Below the pieces are notes generated by a model. It was not told where the DNA came from. It did no database searches and was given only the letters and a program-made list of their open reading frames with translations. The translations under genes and the position numbers were made by a program. 64,000 nucleotides of DNA from Isoetes taiwanensis (lineage: Eukaryota > Streptophyta > Lycopodiopsida > Isoetales > Isoetaceae), in the NCBI GenBank assembly GCA_021234155.1, contig JAJEKV010000024.1:16019030-16083029 (forward strand), read 5' to 3'. Positions 58,573 through 64,000 of the stretch are shown here, in pieces (positions within the stretch are counted from its first letter, which is position 1; every line of letters begins with the position of its first letter).

Positions 58573-58959
58573 ACAAGTTCAAATGCTTACTTCGGTTGGG
58601 CTAAATGGGCTCTATTGGTTTTGTTTAAGAAATTATAACAAGCAATTTCCAAGTTGAAGTTTAATTGCAACTCAAGCCCGGCTCAATAAGTCATTGGACC
58701 TCCTAAGGGGCAACTTATATGGGCCAACATTGTTGCGACGATGCCTTGTTCTACCTAAATAAACATGGAAGAGTGGTGTGGATTGCGAATAACAGCCAGC
58801 CATTTTTCGTGGATGACCCAAGAAACATGGTATCCACAAAGTGTAATGTAATGTCCCGCCAGAGGCTATTATACAAAAATACCATTTTGTGACTTTAGCC
58901 TGAAGAAAACCCAAGAAATTGTGGGAAATAGGGTTAGACAACTATCTAGCTCCCTTCCC

Positions 58960-59090
58960 TCGAAGAACCTTCGGACGTGGGTTTTTTAACCCTGATAGTA
59001 ATACGCTTGCTGCTCTCTTTTTGTTTGGGTCCCATAGGCCAATTGGTTTCCGTGGACGATAAAAAATCTATTCCTATACAATACTAAATG
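58960..59090 (+). repeat. LINE 3' UTR copy (same family as 10630-10768)
   Basis: GGTTTTTTAACCCTGATAGT, TTGGGTCCCATAGGCCAATTG and CCGTGGACGATAAAAAATCT match the 3' UTR of the LINE at 9.6-10.8 kb, followed by a degenerate CTATTCCTATAC tail. No coding part is attached. Confidence 0.75.
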
Positions 59091-59349
59091 GAACACATCT
59101 TATATGGATTTTGACCATTTAGTGGAACAAACCCTTAGATATTTGACATTGTGCATCGTCTTCTTAAGATAGAAGTCAATTTTTAATTTAGCAAGGAGAA
59201 GTGGAACGACAAGAATGAGCTCCATTGTATATACAGCACGATGTTATTGTTCCCAGTTAGCATCACGCAGAATCTAATGTTATCAACAAATCAATCTGGT
59301 AGAATCTAGTATTACAATCCATTCTGGGCTAGGCTATATTCAGGGATAG

Positions 59350-59675
59350 GTTCTATACGTACAAAATTAAAATTCCTGACGTATAAAGTCAAAAAATACG
59401 TATTTTTTAATAAAATACGTATTTAACGTATAAAAACCTCCCGGTAAAAAAAAAACAGACGCTGAAGCGTCTGCCGAAAGCCGCACGTCTGAAAAAAACT
59501 TCACGTCGCCAAATACAAATTCTCTTGTAAGCAAAAGTACAGTCGACTTTCGCGTCGCTGAAACTTGATTCAGCGTCTGCGAAAGTTTTTCGCGACGCTG
59601 AAACTATTTCGCGTCGCCAAAACCGCGATGTTCGCGTCTGTTTTTTTTCGCGTTTAGCGTCTGCGAATTGGTTCT
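59350..59675. repeat. CpG-rich palindromic patch
   Basis: Repeated ATACGTATTT/ACGTATAAA words (59355-59435) lead into a cluster of GCGTCTGCG, CGCGTCGC and GACGCTGAA motifs. CAGACGCT-GA-AGCGTCTG (59456-59473) is an 8-bp stem with a 2-nt loop, and TTCAGCG/CGCTGAA form further inverted pairs. CpG is far denser than in the surroundings. Confidence 0.8.
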
Positions 59676-60660
59676 GGTTCATATGGCGCAGTGTATAAGT
59701 GCAATATTTTAGGGTCTAGTTTTATTAAGGATGAACCTTATTGTGTAAAACTTCAACATAATAATTTTCAGCATAGTACGAGACCCAATAAGTTAGTGGA
59801 AGCTATCTTTGAAGAACATGAGGGAGTCGGGGAATGCAAGTTAGGCACGGGTGTATAATACGTTTGCATTGGTAGCACAACCGGCCTAGAAAGACAAGGC
59901 TTAATTTTCCCTTTTTGGAATGGAGGTTCGTTGGCAACCTTCTTTACAAGTCATGGGTCCAATGCCTTTGCAGAGCTTGCATTTAAGAAGTTGGGAGCTG
60001 TCCCCAGAGTTGAGACGGACTTGAGGCTGCTTGAGGAGCCCTTGAAAGAAAGAATTATTTGTTGCCTCTAGGGTTGGGGACTTAGCAATGTCATTCTCAG
60101 AAGCGGACTCTGAAAAGCTCCATCAAGAAAGATATTTGCATATGGACTTGCATCCCGGCAATATATTGCTCCATTTTGATTATGGAAAGGAGAAGGGATG
60201 TATTAATCCTCGTGTCAGATACATTGGCATTTGTGATTGGGGTGAATCCAAAGTTGATCCACGAGACAATGGAGGTAAAACGATGGCATTACAAGGGTAT
60301 GGATGGCGAAGGTAAGAAAAGAATTGAGATGGAAAGGGCCGGGCATCCATATATGCATGATGATCTTTTTGGTAGTGGCTCAAGACGATTGCACGCAAGG
60401 GTTGACTTTGATTTACACGGGCAGCGTACATTGTCTACTACTTAGTCGACTTTGCTAGTAAGCACTCCTACATGGAGTCAATAGGAAACTTGGAGCAGCA
60501 AGGCAAGCATCGGAGAATGTGCGACTATTTGAAACATTGCGTTGAGTCGCCAATGAGGGACAAAACACGAAAATTTGATATGGCCCAGCTACTTGACACA
60601 ATGCGGAGCAGTTTTCATTGCTCTCCAATTCCGTGCACGAGGCCACAATTGGAATCGTGA
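59670..60660 (+). pseudogene. protein-kinase-like pseudogene
   Basis: SYGAVYKCNILG gives a Gly-rich loop, and EPYCVKLQ the VAIK-type lysine. FPFWNGGSLATFF fits the hinge region. KLHQERYLHMDLHPGNILL is a full catalytic loop (HxDLxxxN). IGICDWGES replaces DFG by DWG. HPYMHDDLFGS and YMESIGNLEQQGKHRRMC lie in the C-lobe. The HxDLHPGNILL form is typical of atypical or phosphotransferase-like kinases as well as some plant kinases, so the subfamily is open. TAA at 59856-59858 and frame changes near 60055, 60300 and 60440 break it. It may have been one gene with the coiled-coil/RING stretch downstream. Confidence 0.68.
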
Positions 60661-61029
60661 TTGATTCTTCAACTTGGCCGGGGTGGCGATGCGATGCATT
60701 AGACCAAGCTGGTCCTAGTCACGCCTAGCGTGCATATTCACTTACATTCAAACATCCTTGTATTACATAATATTCCAACTAAATTCATTAAACACTTATC
60801 TGATGCTACATGAAAGATTATTGTCTATGTGTGTTGTGTAGCTTAGTTTTCCTTTTTTAGGTGTTTTTTGTGTTATTTATTCTATGCTTTTTTATATGTC
60901 GCAGCTAACGAACATTATAAAGACAAGAAGTCAAAGCACACCTATACAAGTCAGTCAGTGCACCTATAGAAGTCAGCAGTCCAAATTATGTCCCACGAGC
61001 GGGGCCGAAGAATTGAATCGACACCACAC

Positions 61030-62420
61030 CTAATGTGGGTGCGTCCAGAGCAGCGAGGATCAGCATGGATTTTCGGTTCCCTCTAATTTGAGGACCCCCT
61101 CTACTCGATCTCCTTGGCATGAAGGGTTGGAGAACGAGCTTGAGATGTCACCGCTTTCGGCAAATGGAGAGAGCAAAGAAGACATGCAAAAGGCGAATGA
61201 GTTTCGCGCACTGCGGAAAGTTAAGAAGGTTGCGTCACGATGGATGAAGTTTCAAAGAGGGATAATTGCACCATCACGAGGGTGCATAATGTAGCCAGCA
61301 GGCGGGGCACGGCTATTGTCCAAGTGGAGCGGATCACTACTGACGATGTAATCACAAATTTGGACAAGAATGAGTTTGAAAGTGAGTGGCCTAGTAGATC
61401 GGGGTAAGTATAAGGCTCACGAGTGCAAGAATGCTTGTGGTTCGAGCAAAAGCACTTTCGGCGTCATGTCCAAGTGAAGGGACATTTACCCCACAACGGT
61501 GAGTTTAGTAAGAGTTTTCTTGCGAAGCAAGTATACTACTGAGCTTGTGAAGGAAGTGCCCGTAAATTATGGGAGTAGGAAATGGAGGCAAGGAAGCGGT
61601 AGTGGCGGCCACGAAGAGGGTCAAGCTATCGGAAGATAGCGAGTGGGCCACATGGTGAGCCCATCACCATTACATACCTTGTTGCCGACGCTATCCAACT
61701 TTTTGAGGTGACAGGGGGTAGCCGCTACCGAGCCGTGAATGACCTTGTGGATATTCGGGCCCAACTAGAGAATGAGAGAAGTCGAACCCCACACTTTCTC
61801 GAGGAGAATATTCGCTTGAAGGACCGTGCCGATGGGTATGATAAGATGGCCACTGAATTAGAGGACGCTAAACGGCAACTAAGCGGCATTAAACAGGAGG
61901 CAATGGTCCTTAGAGAAAACAACGAGCACTTGCGCTAATTTGACCAAATCGTTAGGCTCTCCCCTTTTAGGGTGACTTCTGAGCGTCGATATCCTATCTC
62001 CTCCCGAGTATTTGTATGAGAGTCGAGTGGGAAGAGCTAAAGGTTGTTGATTACGATATTGCCAATTTTGTGGTGACAACCCGACACGTGTGGGCTGGTA
62101 CACTCTAGGGTGTGGGCATCGTATGCACATGCGATGTGTTCTTGATTGGATGTTGCAAAGCCGCTTCATTCCAACCTTGCAAGACGGATGGATTTTTCCC
62201 GAAGTTACAATATGCCATATTTAATATGCAAGGTCGCATGCCGGTGTTGCCACATTTGACCGCCGCGGGGAGGGATGGGCGATGCACACTTTTCAAACCT
62301 TTCGCGAGATGGAATTGTGGAGGGGTGGAGGAGCAGCGTGAAGGAGAGAGATTGCGGACATTAACCAGTTCTTACCACCACCTCCAGGGCCGCAGGGTGA
62401 TTATATTGATCCAAATGACC
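61030..62420 (+). pseudogene. coiled-coil and RING-type coding stretches, broken
   Basis: Parts in order: SPWHEGLENELEMSPLSANG…LRKVKKVASRWMKFQRG (61097-61262), a stretch with TAIVQVERITTDDVITNLDK, a coiled coil (61708-61938, RAQLENERSRTPHFLEENIR…LEDAKRQLSGIKQEAMVL), and a RING-type finger from 62060: CQFCGDNPTRVGWYTLGCGH, RMHMRCVLDWMLQ, then a CH pair. Zinc ligands CxxC…CxH…HxxC are visible. RING proteins of this kind are usually E3 ubiquitin ligases (family knowledge). Several stops and shifts between the parts indicate a pseudogene or unresolved introns. Confidence 0.5.
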
Positions 62421-62449
62421 AATGAAAATGAGATATTACATTTTTAGAC

Positions 62450-63140
62450 ATGCCAAATTTTGACCTGTATCATTTTGTGAATGGCGGGTATAATGACGTT
62501 ATTTCAAACAAGGTGTAATGATGTTATCAAAGGATCGAGTAGTGCTCATAGTAAAAGCATCGAGACTTCCAAATCGCTCTTTCATTTTCTGTTTGACGAG
62601 TAAAGGCATTGAGACTTCCCAATCTCTTTTATCCTGGCTTAGTCTCTTTTGTTTGTCCTAGTGGTCACCCTGGCTCACCCTGGCTGAGTCTCCTTCGTTT
62701 TCTGTTTATCATATCTAATTTGCCCCCTAGGATGACATCGCTCACTCAGGTGGCGAATTAGATACGTTAAGCAGGAAACTCGAAAAGGGAGTAAGCCAAG
62801 AGCGCGACCCTCTTGGATGGTCATGGTTGGATGGTGAGTGAGTCAAAACATCTGCACACGCAACCCTCTTGAATGGTTGTCAGGTCACCAGGCCTTATAT
62901 TCTCAGTGGCAAACAATATAGACTTCTCGAAATTCTTGTTACCTCCTTTAGAAGGAGCGAGCTTTGCTCTCACTCTCTTTTGCGTGTCTCTGTGTCAATG
63001 TATCTTAGTTTACATGTGTCAATGTAGCTTAGTTTACATGCTAAGTTCCATTGTTCAAAGAGGGGTGAAAGCAAGGGTTGGGAAGTCTCGATGCTTGTAC
63101 TCAGGTCTCTTTCATCCTGGCCTGGAGCGTGATCCTCTTG
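62450..63140. other. stretch without recognisable gene
   Basis: It has short repeated words (AGACTTCCMAATC, CACCCTGGCT, CTTGAATGGTTG). Tandem GTGTCAATGTAKCTTAGTTT occurs at 62993-63036. No domain seen. Confidence 0.4.
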
Positions 63141-63147
63141 AATGGTT

Positions 63148-63308
63148 GCCAAATCGCCATTTGGATGCCATCTGGACCTATAATTTGTACCTCCATTCCT
63201 TTGGGTGGCACATGCCATGCAAACCCATTTGGGTATTCAGAGCATGTGCCACCCAGAGGAATAGAGTACAGATTATAGGTCCAGATAGCATTCAAAGCCC
63301 AATTTGGC
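63148..63308. repeat. long imperfect hairpin (possible MITE or small-RNA precursor)
   Basis: Arm 63148-63215 (GCCAAATCGCCATTTGGATG, CATCTGGACCTATAATTTGT, TTTGGGTGGCACATGC) pairs with 63242-63308 (GCATGTGCCACCCAGAGG, GATTATAGGTCCAGATAGC, CCCAATTTGGC). About three quarters of positions pair, and the loop is about 26 nt. Transcription is unknown. Confidence 0.8.
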
Positions 63309-63697
63309 ATACCGAAGTTATTCCCGACTTGGGTACCGAAGTACCTTGTGAACCTTCTGATGGATCAGATTCGTCCGGGCTGGTCCGAGGCTGTTTGGCC
63401 CCTTCGCATGCGTAGATTACTTCTCATCAGCAAGATTCTGGCGCATGCGAAGAGGCAAGCAACAACGGAGGTCGAGACGGGTCTGATCCAACGAAGGTTT
63501 TCAGGGCACTGCGGTTACACATGAAAGAAACATAGAAAGAAACATAGAAAGAACTATCATACATTAACGAAACATTTGTGACAAAAAATTATAACCAAAA
63601 ACTTCTTTTTTATTAATAGTGCCAGGGACGGTTACAATAGTATGAAAATCCTCAAGACCAATTACAACAGACTGAAGATACTCATCACATCATTTTT

Positions 63698-63970
63698 CTA
63701 GGCAGCGCCTTCTTCATCAGTTTCATCATTTGCAGTTCCATCCTCTTCTTGCTGGGAACCTAGGTTCAACCTCCGATGACCCTTTCCTTTAGTGAAACGT
63801 CCTCGAGACGTGTTTTTCCTAGCCCGTTCTCTGTTTGTCAAGGTAAAGCGCAAAGGTGAGTCCGTTGGATCACGTAAGCCAGTCACGTCATCAACTGCAT
63901 TGCTCGAACCTGGCCTTTCTGTATCAGACTCCTCGGTATCCTCGGCGGGCTGATCCGTGCGAGAATATGG
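63698..63970 (-). CDS. 3' end of an unrecognised gene leaving the window
   Basis: The minus strand is open from about 63970 to a stop at 63698-63700: DQPAEDTEESDTERPGSSNA, VTGLRDPTDSPLRFTLTNRE, RARKNTSRGRFTKGKGHRRL, QEEDGTANDETDEEGAA. It has a basic, Arg/Gly/Lys-rich middle and acidic flanks, as in many nucleic-acid-binding proteins. The frame beyond 63970 is unclear (a parallel acidic frame VDDEDDIDQAIFSHG exists), so an exon border or indel may lie there. No family assigned. Confidence 0.4.
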   Translation of the reverse strand, partial: PYSRTDQPAEDTEESDTERPGSSNAVDDVTGLRDPTDSPLRFTLTNRERARKNTSRGRFTKGKGHRRLNLGSQQEEDGTANDETDEEGAA

Positions 63971-64000
63971 CTTGGTCTATATCATCTTCGTCATCAACGA

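Noticed and set aside
62873-63415. 180-codon plus-strand ORF
   Set aside because: It runs straight through the hairpin, has no domain, and matching frames exist on the other strand as expected for an inverted repeat.

Overview
This window reads as nuclear DNA of a land plant. Introns are of plant type. There is an R2R3-MYB gene of the MYB61/50/86 type, remnants of an MSH1-like MutS gene, PLS-class PPR gene fragments, an FtsH4-like exon, and plant-type MULE, LINE and Ty3 elements. The mix of transposases and degraded copies hints at a seed-free plant such as a fern, but the species cannot be fixed from sequence alone. Genes are sparse, and most of the 64 kb is transposable elements at different stages of decay.

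Layout. 1-2.1 kb: MULE-type transposase gene with a SWIM finger. 2.7-3.8 kb: broken Ty3 integrase. 3.9-5.5 kb: first copies of a modular foldback repeat and an ACATGC satellite. 5.6-8.6 kb: a second MULE transposase pseudogene on the minus strand, split by a 5'-truncated LINE with recognisable target-site duplications. 9.6-10.8 kb: a second kind of LINE, with a (CTATT)n tail. 13.5-15.2 kb: decayed MSH1-like and PPR coding fragments. 15.6-17.1 kb: more foldback repeats. 17.35-20.83 kb: a 1.14-kb direct duplication carrying an FtsH4-like exon, with tandem repeats between the copies. 21.1-22.0 kb: a CATGC-rich, TATA-containing promoter-like stretch with a small open frame. 23.2-25.3 kb: two more LINE fragments. 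25.7-29.0 kb: a DDE-type transposase gene with one clear intron and two frameshifts.

30.7-31.0 kb: a small possible gene. 31.97-35.97 kb, minus strand: a multi-exon gene with a coiled coil, a RING-like finger and an FCP1-like HAD domain. 38.6-40.1 kb: the best gene in the window, an intact three-exon R2R3-MYB of 426 residues. 41.9-44.7 kb: two foldback repeats flanking a PPR pseudogene. 45.3-46.0 kb: a 334-bp tandem duplication with exon-like segments. 47.0-49.8 kb, minus strand: unrecognised exon-like segments followed by a LINE end. 50.0-58.6 kb: a Ty3-type LTR retrotransposon complex, in which a plus-strand LTR with a tRNA-iMet primer site and a gag-pol stretch run into a minus-strand LTR with its own primer site. 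59.4-62.4 kb: a CpG-rich palindromic patch, a protein-kinase-like pseudogene, then coiled-coil and RING coding stretches. 63.1-63.3 kb: a long imperfect hairpin. 63.7-64.0 kb: the 3' end of a gene that leaves the window.

The genes do not form a pathway. The MYB gene and possibly the RING/HAD gene look like host genes. The rest records insertions, gene-fragment capture and decay. The observations most worth following are the foldback family, whose central segment occurs in both orientations between the same arms, the RING/HAD gene with very short inferred introns, the DDE transposase that resembles metazoan-type elements, and the 63-kb hairpin.
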